Shown one piece after another: positions 1 through 8,147 of a stretch of 64,000 bases of DNA; position 1 is the first letter of the stretch; every line of letters starts with the position of its first letter. This DNA is from Bacillus paralicheniformis (lineage in GTDB: Bacteria; Bacillota; Bacilli; Bacillales; Bacillaceae). Below the pieces are notes generated by a model, which saw only the letters and a program-made list of their open reading frames with translations, was not told where the DNA came from and ran no database searches. The stretch covers positions 372,001-436,000 of the forward strand of contig NZ_LBMN02000035.1 in the NCBI RefSeq assembly GCF_001042485.2, in the 5' to 3' direction. A program made the translations under genes and the position numbers.

Positions 1-1740
1 ACGTTTGATGCCGAATGCTACACTCGGCTTCTTGACGGCGTCAGACTTCCCGTGCGGGATCGCGATGTTCATGCCGATTGCCGTTGTCCCCTCTAATTCG
101 CGGTTCATGATCGCTTGTTTAAATTCGCTTTCCGAATGCAGTGCACCTTTACGGGACAATTTTTGAATCATTTCATCGATAATGTCGTCTCTCGTATCCC
201 CTGATAAATGAGGTTCGATCAAATCTGTATCAATGATGTCTGTGAGCTTTTTAATTTCCGGTATTTCGGATTTTTTGCTTTCCGCTTTTATTTCGATGTT
301 CGGCTGCGGAATGTCATGAACTGCAGCAGTCTCACTTGCCCCTGCAGGAGCGGCTGCGACCTCTTTTTTGAGTACATTGACCAAAAGAGCGGTGACCAGG
401 GATCCGGCAATAACGGCGATGAAGAACATCAACACATGATCGACAGCGCCAAGCACTGCTACAATCGGTCCGCCGTGGGCGACTCTGTCCCCTACATTAC
501 CGATCATGGCGATCACAGAACCAGTCATTGAACCCGCCATAATACTTGGTATGACGCGAAGCGGATCCTGTGCAGCAAACGGTATGGCACCTTCAGTAAT
601 ACCGAATAACCCCATTGTAAATGCTGCTTTTCCCATTTCTCTTTCTTGCGCCTGAAATTTTCTTTTTCCTAAAAACGTTGCGATGCCAAGCCCGATCGGA
701 GGAATACAAATGGCGACGGCGATCGGACCCATAATTTCATAGTTTCCTTCACCGATCATGGCCGAACCAAACAGGAATGCCACTTTATTGACGGGGCCGC
801 CCATATCAAACGAAATCATCGCCCCTAAAATTAATGCCAAAAGAATCGAACTTGAGCCCTGCATACCAGCCAGCCAAACCGTCAAAGATTCAAAGATTTG
901 CGCGACAGGCGCGCCGATCAGCAATACGAATGCCAAGCCGACAATAAGCGAGGAAACCACCGGTATGATGATGATCGGCATGATCGGCTGAATGGCTTTT
1001 GGCACTTTTAATTTTTTGATGGCCAGCGCCGCATATCCGGCTAAAAAGCCCGCGATAATGCCGCCGAGGAACCCCGCACCGCTTCCGCTGCCGTAAAAGC
1101 TTCCTGTCGCTGCGATGTATCCGCCGATCATCCCTGGCACAAGCCCCGGTTTATCGGCGATGCTGTAGGCAATATAACCGGCTAAAATCGGGATCATGAA
1201 TGAGAATGAGGCAGCCCCGATTTGCTCAATCGTTTTCCAAAAAGATTCATCAGGAATCACTAACCCTTTCGGCGTTTTTTCACCTCCAAGCGTCAGTGCG
1301 ACCGCAATCAATAATCCGCCGACGACGATGAAAGGAACCATAAATGATACACCGTTCATTAAATGCCGGTAAATCGGATTTTGTTTTTTCTCAGTTTGAG
1401 CTGAGGCTTCCGTTTTCGCAGCCGGCCGATAGACAGGTATATCGCCGCTGATCGCTTTTTGTATTAATTCTTCCGGTTTTCGGATGCCTTCCTGAACACC
1501 GACAGCCAGAAGTTTTTTCCCGATAAAACGGTCTTTGTTGACCGAGCGGTCTGCGGCTATGATAATCGCGTCTGCCTCGCGGATTTCCTGCTCGGTCAGC
1601 TCATTTTCCACCCCGATGCCGCCTTGTGTTTCGACTTTCATTTGAACGCCCATTCGATCGGCCGCTTTTTGCAAATTTTCCGCAGCCATATACGTGTGGG
1701 CAATTCCGTTTGGACATGATGTAATCGCTAACAGTTTCAT
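1..1740 (-). CDS. manP: mannose-family PTS permease EIIBCA, 3' end outside window
   Basis: Membrane phosphotransferase that imports and phosphorylates mannose (fructose family). Domains seen: EIIB at the N-terminus with the phospho-Cys in ITSCPNG (residue 9); a long hydrophobic EIIC core containing GGPVNKVAFLFG; a linker rich in Ala, Glu and Lys; and the start of EIIA with the active-site His in NIAIPHGK (about residue 560). The frame runs off the left edge after 580 residues. The B. subtilis ManP is about 650 residues, so only the last part of EIIA should be missing. The ATG follows AGGAGG about 8 bases upstream. Identification as ManP rather than FruA rests on the manR gene upstream and the shared dyad in front of both. 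A fructose-specific paralogue cannot be fully excluded. Confidence 0.88.
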   Translation of the reverse strand, partial: MKLLAITSCPNGIAHTYMAAENLQKAADRMGVQMKVETQGGIGVENELTEQEIREADAIIIAADRSVNKDRFIGKKLLAVGVQEGIRKPEELIQKAISGDIPVYRPAAKTEASAQTEKKQNPIYRHLMNGVSFMVPFIVVGGLLIAVALTLGGEKTPKGLVIPDESFWKTIEQIGAASFSFMIPILAGYIAYSIADKPGLVPGMIGGYIAATGSFYGSGSGAGFLGGIIAGFLAGYAALAIKKLKVPKAIQPIMPIIIIPVVSSLIVGLAFVLLIGAPVAQIFESLTVWLAGMQGSSSILLALILGAMISFDMGGPVNKVAFLFGSAMIGEGNYEIMGPIAVAICIPPIGLGIATFLGKRKFQAQEREMGKAAFTMGLFGITEGAIPFAAQDPLRVIPSIMAGSMTGSVIAMIGNVGDRVAHGGPIVAVLGAVDHVLMFFIAVIAGSLVTALLVNVLKKEVAAAPAGASETAAVHDIPQPNIEIKAESKKSEIPEIKKLTDIIDTDLIEPHLSGDTRDDIIDEMIQKLSRKGALHSESEFKQAIMNRELEGTTAIGMNIAIPHGKSDAVKKPSVAFGIKR

Positions 1741-1819
1741 GCGAATCCTCCTTCTGAAACTAAAGTAGTGAGCAGCTCTTGTCATTACTTTATAATAAAA
1801 ACGTGTGTGTAAAAGCGTT

Positions 1820-1845
1820 GTTTTTTACCGCATGTTCCGGAAAAA
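1820..1845 (-). promoter_or_regulatory. probable ManR-binding dyad upstream of manP
   Basis: On the + strand this reads GTTTTTTACCG, four variable bases, then TTCCGGAAAAA. Exactly the same arrangement is found upstream of manR at 5801-5826. The halves form an imperfect inverted repeat (TTTTTCCG / CGGTAAAAA on the transcribed strand). The element sits about 80-105 bases before the manP ATG, where a transcription activator would bind. Assignment to ManR is inferred from its presence in front of both man genes. Confidence 0.65.
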
Positions 1846-1963
1846 CCGGCTTTTTTAAAAAAACCGGACTGCAATAAGGGGCGACTTGTAACACTTGGGA
1901 CTGATTGTGAAAATGTGCCGTATTGCAACAATTGGGGACTGAAATTTTTCGAAGAGGTGTAAA

Positions 1964-2122
1964 GTGAGGACATTCCTTTTTAATGAAGGATATCTCGAAA
2001 TCAAGAAAATCAAGGTTGAACTTGTCAGCAAATCCCTTGCTGAACACGAAGATGTTTCCACTACAATGAAAAACTATGATCTTCGCGATTTTAAAGTAGA
2101 AAAGAATCAAATATTTATGTAA
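1964..2122 (+). CDS. small ORF of 52 residues, unknown
   Basis: I do not recognise this product. A GTG start is preceded by AGAGGTG four bases upstream. The predicted peptide is charged and soluble (rich in Lys, Glu and Val), with no membrane segment or signal peptide. It lies in AT-rich DNA that separates manP from manR and on the strand opposite to them. It could be the tail of a decayed larger gene, because a stop lies just before the ribosome site. Length and poor context make coding status uncertain. Confidence 0.3.
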   Translation: MRTFLFNEGYLEIKKIKVELVSKSLAEHEDVSTTMKNYDLRDFKVEKNQIFM

Positions 2123-2159
2123 AATCACTCTTTTATTCAAAAACCAAGATCCCTTTCTT

Positions 2160-2184
2160 GAGGGGTTTTGCTTTTGAGTGAAAT
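2160..2184 (+). repeat. 25-bp direct repeat, copy 1
   Basis: A perfect 25-base sequence beginning GAGGGGTTTTGCTTTTGAG recurs at 2659-2683. The two copies flank the small membrane-protein gene at 2299-2613. Copy 1 forms part of a weak hairpin with the preceding AAAACC, so it may double as a terminator for the small ORF ending at 2122. Confidence 0.75.
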
Positions 2185-2298
2185 GTAAAAAAGAAAGTAT
2201 TTCCTCCTATCATGTCGAGAGGATTAAATATTGAAACTTATTCTTTAATTTTCCGTATATCAATATAAAATGGCATCTAATGCGGGGAGGAATATTCG

Positions 2299-2613
2299 TT
2301 GGCTGAAAAGCAAAAAAGGGTTCCATTTTTTAAAAAATATTGGGTTTCTCAAATTGGTGTATTTTTATTGTCACAGATAATTTTTATTACATTTGAAACA
2401 ACAGGATGGATACCTAATTATAGAGAGATTGATGGAACACTATTTGGGAGAATTACGGAATCGTCAATTTTTAAAGAATGGTTTACTTTTTATGAAACAC
2501 CACAATTAAATTTACTTACTGTCTTTTTTGGCGTCTTCTTTCTTGTGCCAGGAATAATAAGTGCATTAAAAAACGTATTTTCGCCTAGACACTATAGTAA
2601 TAACTCTAAATAA
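2299..2613 (+). CDS. small membrane protein, YfzA-like
   Basis: A protein of 104 residues with two predicted membrane segments (about residues 15-32 and 73-90) and charged ends. The sequence (FFKKYWVSQIGVFLLSQ, TGWIPNYR, EWFTFYETPQLN) resembles the small YfzA family of Bacillus, function unknown. I make that match from memory with moderate confidence. The start is TTG, chosen because GGGGAGG lies at the correct distance and no better in-frame ATG exists. It is on the opposite strand to manP and manR, is flanked by a 25-bp direct repeat, and is followed by a hairpin at 2688-2721. It appears to be an accessory gene inserted into the man locus. Confidence 0.7.
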   Translation: MAEKQKRVPFFKKYWVSQIGVFLLSQIIFITFETTGWIPNYREIDGTLFGRITESSIFKEWFTFYETPQLNLLTVFFGVFFLVPGIISALKNVFSPRHYSNNSK

Positions 2614-2658
2614 CCGTGATTAAAAATAAATATGGTTGATTAAAATGAATAAATTTGA

Positions 2659-2683
2659 GAGGGGTTTTGCTTTTGAGTGAAAT
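2659..2683 (+). repeat. 25-bp direct repeat, copy 2
   Basis: Second perfect copy of the repeat at 2160-2184, 499 bases away, just downstream of the YfzA-like gene. Confidence 0.75.
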
Positions 2684-2687
2684 TGAA

Positions 2688-2721
2688 AATCACTTTGTCT
2701 CTAAACAGAGGCAAAGCGATT
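2688..2721 (+). terminator. hairpin after YfzA-like gene
   Basis: AATCACTTTGTCTCT pairs with AGAGGCAAAGCGATT across a four-base loop, with two mismatches, followed by only a short T run. A plausible terminator for the gene ending at 2613. Confidence 0.5.
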
Positions 2722-2802
2722 TCGGCAACATTAGCTATTGGGTAAATCTATACGTGCAGGCGTGCTAGTCCTTGTTCACTAATATCCTCCTCGTGTTACA
2801 CC

Positions 2803-2979
2803 TTACGAATTAGAATTACTAAATAATTGCTTAACTTTATAAGCAATTACAGCGAGGTATAAAATTGCAATAAACACTAATACTCCAGTGCCAAAATCAG
2901 TTTTTGATACTAAATAAAGACTGATCAGACAGAAAATAATGTACATCACAATATCAAAAACATTTTTCTTGTTGTACAT
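2803..2979 (-). CDS. small hydrophobic protein, two membrane segments
   Basis: A 58-residue protein beginning MYNKKNVFD, with two hydrophobic stretches separated by a short polar turn (KTDFGTG) and a Lys/Ser/Asn-rich tail. The ATG at 2979 is chosen over one 21 bases upstream because GGGGGGAA lies at the right distance for it. I do not recognise a family. Two-helix hairpin proteins of this size are common in Bacillus accessory regions and include toxin-like and immunity-like peptides, but nothing in the sequence assigns a role. Confidence 0.5.
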   Translation of the reverse strand: MYNKKNVFDIVMYIIFCLISLYLVSKTDFGTGVLVFIAILYLAVIAYKVKQLFSNSNS

Positions 2980-3654
2980 CAAGTTCCCCCCATTAAGCAA
3001 TTGATTCTAGGTGCATATTTGATGCAACCCTGGAATAATAAATTTTTATATTATTGGAAAATAAATAACTTTATAGTAATTATCGGCTTTAAAATTTCTC
3101 ATTATGCCTAACTCTAACACGTTGCCTTTTCGTTTTACATAAAAAGTCCAAAATTTGAGTAAATTTTCCCGATGTAATGGTTTGTGTTTTTTATAAAGAT
3201 CAGAACTATTCATTCATTTTGAAAAACATTCAATTCATATGCTCATTTCTCTTTTAAAATACTTATCTCATAGTTAAAATTCTTAAATTGTAGGAACGTT
3301 ATTGATACTCTCTTCATAAAGAGGTAACTATACGGATGCGGAAATGAGAGGCAGCCCCATTGTAACTGGAAAAGATGCTGGAAAGTTTCTCAAGAAGTAC
3401 TACGTAAGAACAGAAAAGTTGAAGCCCGGAGAGCCCAAATAAAACAGTTAAATCAAAAAACATCCGCAGCAATTTAACAAAAAACATAGAATCGCATTGA
3501 AGATGTTAAGCGAAAATGAAGTTCTTCCCTCTAACTAAAAACAAAGTTGATACTTTAATAAAGCCTTTCTCCAAAGAATATATTTTAATTACACATTGAA
3601 AAATCTAATTTTATGGACAACATAACCCTTTGTTGTTGGGCTTGCAATAAAAAA
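2980..3654. other. AT-rich stretch without an intact gene
   Basis: Apart from the decayed ORF at 3320-3477, I see only short interrupted frames here. Base composition is clearly more AT-rich than in manP or manR. No tRNA, riboswitch or transposase remnant was recognised. Confidence 0.6.
3320..3477 (+). pseudogene. decayed small ORF with a likely frameshift
   Basis: One frame gives YTDAEMRGSPIVTGKDAGKF and then stops at 3442. A shift near 3390 continues as QEVLRKNRKVEARRAQIKQL and runs to 3477. Joined, they make a plausible short basic helical protein, whereas neither frame alone looks complete and there is no good ribosome site. Function unknown. A sequencing error instead of real decay cannot be ruled out. 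Confidence 0.35.
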
Positions 3655-3693
3655 AGAATAGGATAAAGCAGAACTGCTCACCTATCCCATTCT
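3648..3693 (-). terminator. manR terminator
   Basis: AGAATAGGATA pairs with TATCCCATTCT (one mismatch), with an inner AGCAG/CTGCT stem. An A run at 3648-3654 becomes the U tract for leftward transcription from manR. Confidence 0.85.
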
Positions 3694-3747
3694 GTTGTCT
3701 GTATATCGATCTTTTCTTGAATGTTGATGAAGGTCAGAACCCCGCCT

Positions 3748-5691
3748 TTAATAATCCAAATAAGATAAAAATTTCATCACATTTGTTTCTTTCGTCAGCT
3801 TTTGGATGAAAGCCGGCTGCTCGCTTAAGCTGGACAGCTCTTGAAACAATTGTTTTGTCATGTTTTGATCCTCGTGTTTGACAGCCAGCATAAAGACGAG
3901 CGATACTTTTTCAGAGCCCCAGTCAAGCGGCTCTTTTAATGTGGCGATCGCAATGGCTGATTGTTTAATCAATTTGGCGTTCGCGTGAGGAATGGCGATG
4001 CCCGCTCCGATGTTTGTCGCCGACATTTTTTCTCTCATGACTGCCTGTACAGCATATTCTTTTTCTACATAGCCTTTCTCGTATAAAGCCATCGCCAGCT
4101 GTTCAATCAGCTTGTAGCGGTGTTCTGATTCTTGCTGCAGGAAGACGAGGAAAGGAGTCGTGTCATTCAGCACTTTAAACGTTTTTTGTATTTGCCGGGA
4201 CGATTCACCGAGCTGATCCATAAAAGCGCTGAGCTTTTTCTCATCGGCCGACTCGAGCAGCGGAGATACAACGATATGGGGAATTGATAAATCCTCCAGG
4301 CTGACCGTTGATATGACAAGATCGATATCTTCATGTCGTGCAGTATAGTCCGCCAAATCAGCTTTTGCGATGCAGTCCATCACGGCAATTTGGTAGAATT
4401 TCCGTTCAATTTTTGTCCGCAGCAGTTGTGACATCCCGATGCCCATATGACAGACAATGATCGCTTTTTTATGCTTGTCTTTTCCATAGCTGAAGCGCTC
4501 GATCGCCGCTTGGAAATGCAATGTCAGATAGGCGGCTTCTTCCTCGGGAATTGAAAGTGAAAACGTTTGGTTGATGTCTTCAAGAACATCAATGACAATA
4601 TGAAACAGATATGGGTACATTTTTTTGATATCGTTGAGCATCGGATTTGATACGGAAAGGTCATAGCTCAGCCGGTTTAAAACGGTATTAAGGTGAATTT
4701 TCAATCCGTTAATCAAAACCCGGTCCTCGCGGAAATCCATCATTTTCAACTCTGAGACACGCCGGATTAAATATTCGACAACCTTTGGAAGCAAAGGGTT
4801 TTCCAGTCCGTTCTCCCCTTCTTTCCCAAATGGATAACGAACTTTGCCGCCTAATATATGCAATGTTAAATAGACGGCCTCTTCTTCAGGAAAGCGGATC
4901 GCAAAAACAGCTTCCAGCCGTTTTAAACAAGCAAACGTCCACTGAAATTCTTTTTTCTTTTTGACTGCATCTATTTCTTCCGGAGAAATGGTAATCGGCT
5001 GTTTCATTTTGATGCGGCGAATCATCAGCAGTGTATGCAACAGTAAATTTTCGAACGTTTCATCAGTGAAATATAAAGAATGTCGCTTTTGCAATGATCT
5101 GATTTCGCTTTTAACAAATTCCACTTCATGGCTTAAAAATTGGCTTTTAATAAATCGGCTTGTAAACTCCGGGTTATCAATCAACTCCGAGATGCGCGCC
5201 AGCGCTTTTCTCTTATTTTTTTCACTTCCTTCGATCTTTAAACCGAGGCGCTGCTTGGACACAAGAGTGAGGCCAAACCGCTGGAGCCAAACTTCGATTT
5301 GATTCAAATCCCTTTTAATGGAAGACTTATTCAAGAAGTGCTCGGCAGCCATTTCTTTTGCAGAAACCGGCTTTGGATTCATTAATAACTGATAAGCGAT
5401 TTGCAGCATCCTTTCTTCATCGGATTGCTGCTGTGCGGCGTGATGTTCGGTATATAACTGCCGGCTTAAACGGACCCTTTCATGATCTTCAATATTCAAA
5501 TAAACGCCCAGTCCCGGTTTGCGAATCAATTGAGCATCAGAGTGCTGATTGAGATAATCTTCAATCGTTTTTAGATCATTTCTGATCGTTTTTTCAGAAC
5601 ACTTTACCCTGTCTGCGAAATCTTGTACGACTAAATAGTCTTCAGGTTCAGATAACAACAGATTCAGAATGTCTTTTTGCCTTGTATTCAT
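3748..5691 (-). CDS. manR: PRD-containing transcriptional activator of the mannose operon
   Basis: A 647-residue activator of the mannose PTS operon, controlled by PTS phosphorylation. Domain order: N-terminal winged helix-turn-helix (about 1-65), a second HTH-like region, PRD1 and PRD2 (about 180-400, with conserved histidines in LLHTLLM, TLHILGG, HLNTVL and TLHFQAA), an EIIB-like domain with Cys414 in VCHMGIGMSQ, and an EIIA-like domain with His569 in GIAIPHANA. All phospho-acceptor residues are present. The length and sequence match B. subtilis ManR closely as I know it. The ATG is preceded by GGTGAGAG. Its own promoter region holds a cre site and the same dyad as manP, suggesting autoregulation and carbon catabolite repression. 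Confidence 0.93.
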   Translation of the reverse strand: MNTRQKDILNLLLSEPEDYLVVQDFADRVKCSEKTIRNDLKTIEDYLNQHSDAQLIRKPGLGVYLNIEDHERVRLSRQLYTEHHAAQQQSDEERMLQIAYQLLMNPKPVSAKEMAAEHFLNKSSIKRDLNQIEVWLQRFGLTLVSKQRLGLKIEGSEKNKRKALARISELIDNPEFTSRFIKSQFLSHEVEFVKSEIRSLQKRHSLYFTDETFENLLLHTLLMIRRIKMKQPITISPEEIDAVKKKKEFQWTFACLKRLEAVFAIRFPEEEAVYLTLHILGGKVRYPFGKEGENGLENPLLPKVVEYLIRRVSELKMMDFREDRVLINGLKIHLNTVLNRLSYDLSVSNPMLNDIKKMYPYLFHIVIDVLEDINQTFSLSIPEEEAAYLTLHFQAAIERFSYGKDKHKKAIIVCHMGIGMSQLLRTKIERKFYQIAVMDCIAKADLADYTARHEDIDLVISTVSLEDLSIPHIVVSPLLESADEKKLSAFMDQLGESSRQIQKTFKVLNDTTPFLVFLQQESEHRYKLIEQLAMALYEKGYVEKEYAVQAVMREKMSATNIGAGIAIPHANAKLIKQSAIAIATLKEPLDWGSEKVSLVFMLAVKHEDQNMTKQLFQELSSLSEQPAFIQKLTKETNVMKFLSYLDY

Positions 5692-5754
5692 ATCTCTCTC
5701 ACCTGTTTTTCTATCCTTCCCTAAAAAGAAATGATAGTATAAGTATACTACAAA

Positions 5755-5768
5755 CGTAACCGTTTACA
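5755..5768 (-). promoter_or_regulatory. cre site in the manR promoter region
   Basis: TGTAAACGGTTACG on the transcribed strand matches the CcpA cre consensus except for the last base. It lies about 65 bases before the manR ATG and just upstream of TATACT, so CcpA binding would block the promoter. Confidence 0.7.
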
Positions 5769-5800
5769 TTATACAGTGAAATAAAAGGGTCAAAAGTTTC

Positions 5801-5827
5801 GTTTTTTACCGAAACTTCCGGAAAAAA
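5801..5827 (-). promoter_or_regulatory. probable ManR-binding dyad upstream of manR
   Basis: GTTTTTTACCG, four bases, TTCCGGAAAAA: the same element, orientation and spacing as at 1820-1845 before manP. It supports autoregulation of manR. Confidence 0.65.
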
Positions 5828-5923
5828 TGCTTTTATCAACACGGAAATTTTTCTTTTATAGGAATTTTTTATAATAGATGATAGTGGGAGGAAAGTAAAA
5901 CAGCCGTACGGTTCTAAGCAACG

Positions 5924-5960
5924 AAAAAAGGATCAGCGAAAGCTCCTCCCGCTGATCCTT
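5924..5960 (-). terminator. terminator of the GntR-ABC operon
   Basis: AAGGATCAGC (5928-5937) pairs perfectly with GCTGATCCTT (5951-5960). The preceding A run becomes U residues for leftward transcripts. Confidence 0.85.
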
Positions 5961-5963
5961 AAA

Positions 5964-6620
5964 CTAAAATTCTCTTTTATTATAAAAGCTGAGCGATATC
6001 GCATATGAAACAGAAATCATCACGAGCAGTACGCCAACTAAAAGGATGAATGTGCCCGCATTTGACATTTCACTCAGAAAAGCCGTTAATTTTTGGCTTA
6101 GTGCAAGGTTTTCCCCCGCATTTATAAATTTAAAAAAGGCCGTCCCTCCAAATATAATGACGAAAAATATGATGATATTGGCCATTTTGGACTTCAAATA
6201 GCCATACTTAAAAATCAGAGGAAATGAGATCGAGCTAAATAATGTGACAGCCACAACAGCACCCATGACGCCTGAAAGTGTCAATGGGAAATCAAGCGGC
6301 AAGTGCAGCATATGTCCGATTGCATTGATCAAAGAATAGAAGAGAATGGCATAAGCCGCATAGACATAAACCGATACATATTTTGATAAGACGATGATGT
6401 TTCTTTTAATGGGCAAGCTGATCAGGATTTTATCACTGTTGTTTTTGTCTTCTAAGGAGCTTGCGCCTAATGCCAGCTGATATGTGACAGCCAAAACCGC
6501 CACTGTATATCCGACGAGCTCAAGCTGTGACAATGTAAAAGTAAAAAATATCATCAATAACAGCGATAGTTTCATTGCTCTTTTCTGCATTAAAATATCC
6601 TTTTTAATAAGATGATACAT
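5964..6620 (-). CDS. ABC-2 type transporter permease
   Basis: A membrane subunit of 218 residues with about six hydrophobic segments, of the small ABC-2 permease type that pairs with a single ATPase and is often preceded by a YtrA-family GntR regulator. The ATG at 6620 is favoured over a GTG at 6629 because GGCAGGAG sits eight bases before it. It overlaps the end of the ATPase gene by 17 bases, which implies translational coupling. The LEDKNNSDKILISLPIKR segment near residue 60 is the cytoplasmic loop typical of these permeases. Substrate unknown. Relatives export or resist peptides and cell-envelope stressors. Confidence 0.8.
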   Translation of the reverse strand: MYHLIKKDILMQKRAMKLSLLLMIFFTFTLSQLELVGYTVAVLAVTYQLALGASSLEDKNNSDKILISLPIKRNIIVLSKYVSVYVYAAYAILFYSLINAIGHMLHLPLDFPLTLSGVMGAVVAVTLFSSISFPLIFKYGYLKSKMANIIIFFVIIFGGTAFFKFINAGENLALSQKLTAFLSEMSNAGTFILLVGVLLVMISVSYAISLSFYNKREF

Positions 6621-7482
6621 GTTGATCACTCCTGCCGGTTGAAAATACCAAAATATCCTCCAAAGTCGGTTTTTCGATCATGACCGAATCCCCGAAATGC
6701 TGAACGACTCCCCGCTTATCTTTGGAGAGCGCTTCGAAGCCATAGCTGTTTTTCTTAATGCCGATTAAGGCGTCTTCGTTTCCTTTATGCAGCGTATCGA
6801 GGTCTCCTTTTACAATGCAGTACTCCTCCAACAGCTCATCCTTTGTTTTGCTCAGCACGAGCCGGCCGTTATGAATGAAAGTGATATAGTCCGCTACTTT
6901 TTCTAAATCAGAGGTAATATGCGTCGAAAAGAAAATCGACTTGTTTTCATCCTGCAGCAATGTTTGCAGCACGTCGAGGAGCTCCGATCTGACAAGAGGA
7001 TCGAGTCCTGATGTCGGTTCATCCATGATCAATAATTCGGCATGATGGGAAAGCGCGACCGCCAGTGAGAATTTCATCTTCATTCCTTTTGACAAGTTTT
7101 TGATCTGCCTGTTTAAAGGGAGCTGGAAGTCTTTTGCGTACCGCTGAAAAACAGCCTCATCCCACTTTTTGTAAAACGGTCTGATGATTCCTTTCATTTC
7201 GTTCGGTGTCAGTTCTTCGTAAAAATGATTTTCATCGTATACAAAGCCGATCCTCTGCTTGATTTCGATATTGTGCTTTTCATTGTCGAGACCGAAAATG
7301 CTGATGTCTCCTTCGTCTTTTTTGATCAGGTTCATGATCAGCTTGATGGTCGTGCTTTTTCCGGCTCCGTTCGGGCCGATAAAGCCCATAATATATCCTT
7401 TTTCAAGCGAGAAGTTGATGTTTTTTAAAGAGAAATCTTGATAATGTTTTGATACATTTTTTAATTCCAGTATGCTGGTCAT
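6604..7482 (-). CDS. ABC transporter ATP-binding protein
   Basis: ATPase of 292 residues energising the adjacent permease. Walker A GPNGAGKST, signature LSKGM, Walker B LLIMDEP, and switch STH are all intact, followed by a C-terminal extension of about 80 residues. The ATG at 7482 is chosen because GAGGAG, which overlaps the last codons of the GntR gene, lies eight bases upstream. A GTG at 7491 would be too close. The gene order regulator-ATPase-permease with tight spacing indicates one transcription unit. Function inferred: export or envelope-stress defence, substrate not predictable. Confidence 0.88.
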   Translation of the reverse strand: MTSILELKNVSKHYQDFSLKNINFSLEKGYIMGFIGPNGAGKSTTIKLIMNLIKKDEGDISIFGLDNEKHNIEIKQRIGFVYDENHFYEELTPNEMKGIIRPFYKKWDEAVFQRYAKDFQLPLNRQIKNLSKGMKMKFSLAVALSHHAELLIMDEPTSGLDPLVRSELLDVLQTLLQDENKSIFFSTHITSDLEKVADYITFIHNGRLVLSKTKDELLEEYCIVKGDLDTLHKGNEDALIGIKKNSYGFEALSKDKRGVVQHFGDSVMIEKPTLEDILVFSTGRSDQHVSSY

Positions 7483-7484
7483 TT

Positions 7485-7859
7485 TTACCACTCCTCATAA
7501 ACCAGTTTGAGCATCTCTTGAAGTTCCTCGTATGTAAAGCCGATTTGTTTCGCTTCAGTGACGGCTTCTGCTATGTGTTCTTCGATCAATTTGACTTTTG
7601 TTTCTCGAAGCACGTCTTTGTTGATCGCTGCGACATACGAGCCCTTTCCCGCGACTGTGACGATAAACCCTTCTCTCTCCAGTTCGTCATAGGCTCTTTT
7701 TGTTGTAATTACGCTGATTTTAAGCTCTTTGGCCAGGTTTCTGATCGATGGGAGCGCCTCTGACTCCGAGAGTTCTCCCTTGACGATTTGATCTTTTAAT
7801 TGGTTGACGATCTGCAAATAAATCGGTTCATCCGATGAATTTGAAATGATGATATTCAA
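7485..7859 (-). CDS. GntR-family regulator, YtrA type
   Basis: A 124-residue protein with an N-terminal winged helix (PIYLQIVNQLKDQIVKGEL, LPSIRNLAKELKISVITTK, GKGSYVA) and only a short C-terminal helical tail, the hallmark of the YtrA subfamily, which usually represses a downstream ABC operon. Its stop is 2 bases from the preferred start of the ATPase gene. A perfect inverted repeat just upstream (7882-7914) is the likely operator, implying autorepression. Inducer unknown. Confidence 0.88.
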   Translation of the reverse strand: MNIIISNSSDEPIYLQIVNQLKDQIVKGELSESEALPSIRNLAKELKISVITTKRAYDELEREGFIVTVAGKGSYVAAINKDVLRETKVKLIEEHIAEAVTEAKQIGFTYEELQEMLKLVYEEW

Positions 7860-7881
7860 TGCATGACATCCCTCTATTCGT

Positions 7882-7914
7882 TATAACTGTATATATACAA
7901 TATAAACAGTTATA
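7882..7914 (-). promoter_or_regulatory. operator of the GntR-ABC operon
   Basis: TATAACTGT (7882-7890) and ACAGTTATA (7906-7914) form a perfect 9-bp inverted repeat with a 15-base AT-rich centre, 22 bases before the GntR start codon. Architecture and position fit YtrA-type operators. Confidence 0.7.
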
Positions 7915-8065
7915 GTACTGTTGTCAAACCATCACAAAACAATGCATATTATTTTCGATGGTTTTGTATTACGTAGCAGCAGAAAACCTCCTGTTTCCTG
8001 CATGGCAGATCATACAAAAATGTTGTTTATCTTCTTGCCTGTAAAAAGGAAAAATTGAATTAATA

Positions 8066-8104
8066 AATCCCAATTTCTCAATGTGGCACAGAGAAATTGG
8101 GATT
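8066..8104. terminator. strong hairpin terminator after uxuB
   Basis: AATCCCAATTTCTC pairs perfectly with GAGAAATTGGGATT over an 11-base loop. The T run is better on the + strand, but the hairpin follows the minus-strand uxu operon, so it probably works there and may be bidirectional. Confidence 0.75.
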
Positions 8105-8147
8105 TTTTCAGTGTTGAAAATCAGCTTTTTGGAGCAAATCCTCTTAG

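Noticed and set aside
1964-2122. Phage integrase C-terminus
   Set aside because: A short stretch (EDVSTTMKNYD) recalls integrase tails, but the conserved catalytic His, Arg and Tyr context is missing.
1785-2140. Overlapping minus-strand ORFs between manP and the small + strand gene
   Set aside because: They run through the ManR-box and promoter region, overlap each other in several frames, and show no family resemblance or ribosome site.
3748-5691. LicR or MtlR instead of ManR
   Set aside because: Same PRD architecture, but the sequence agrees along its length with ManR and manP lies downstream.
7925-7966. AAACCATC/GATGGTTT inverted repeat upstream of the GntR operon
   Set aside because: The stem is only eight AT-rich pairs with a long loop. 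Not convincing as a terminator or operator.
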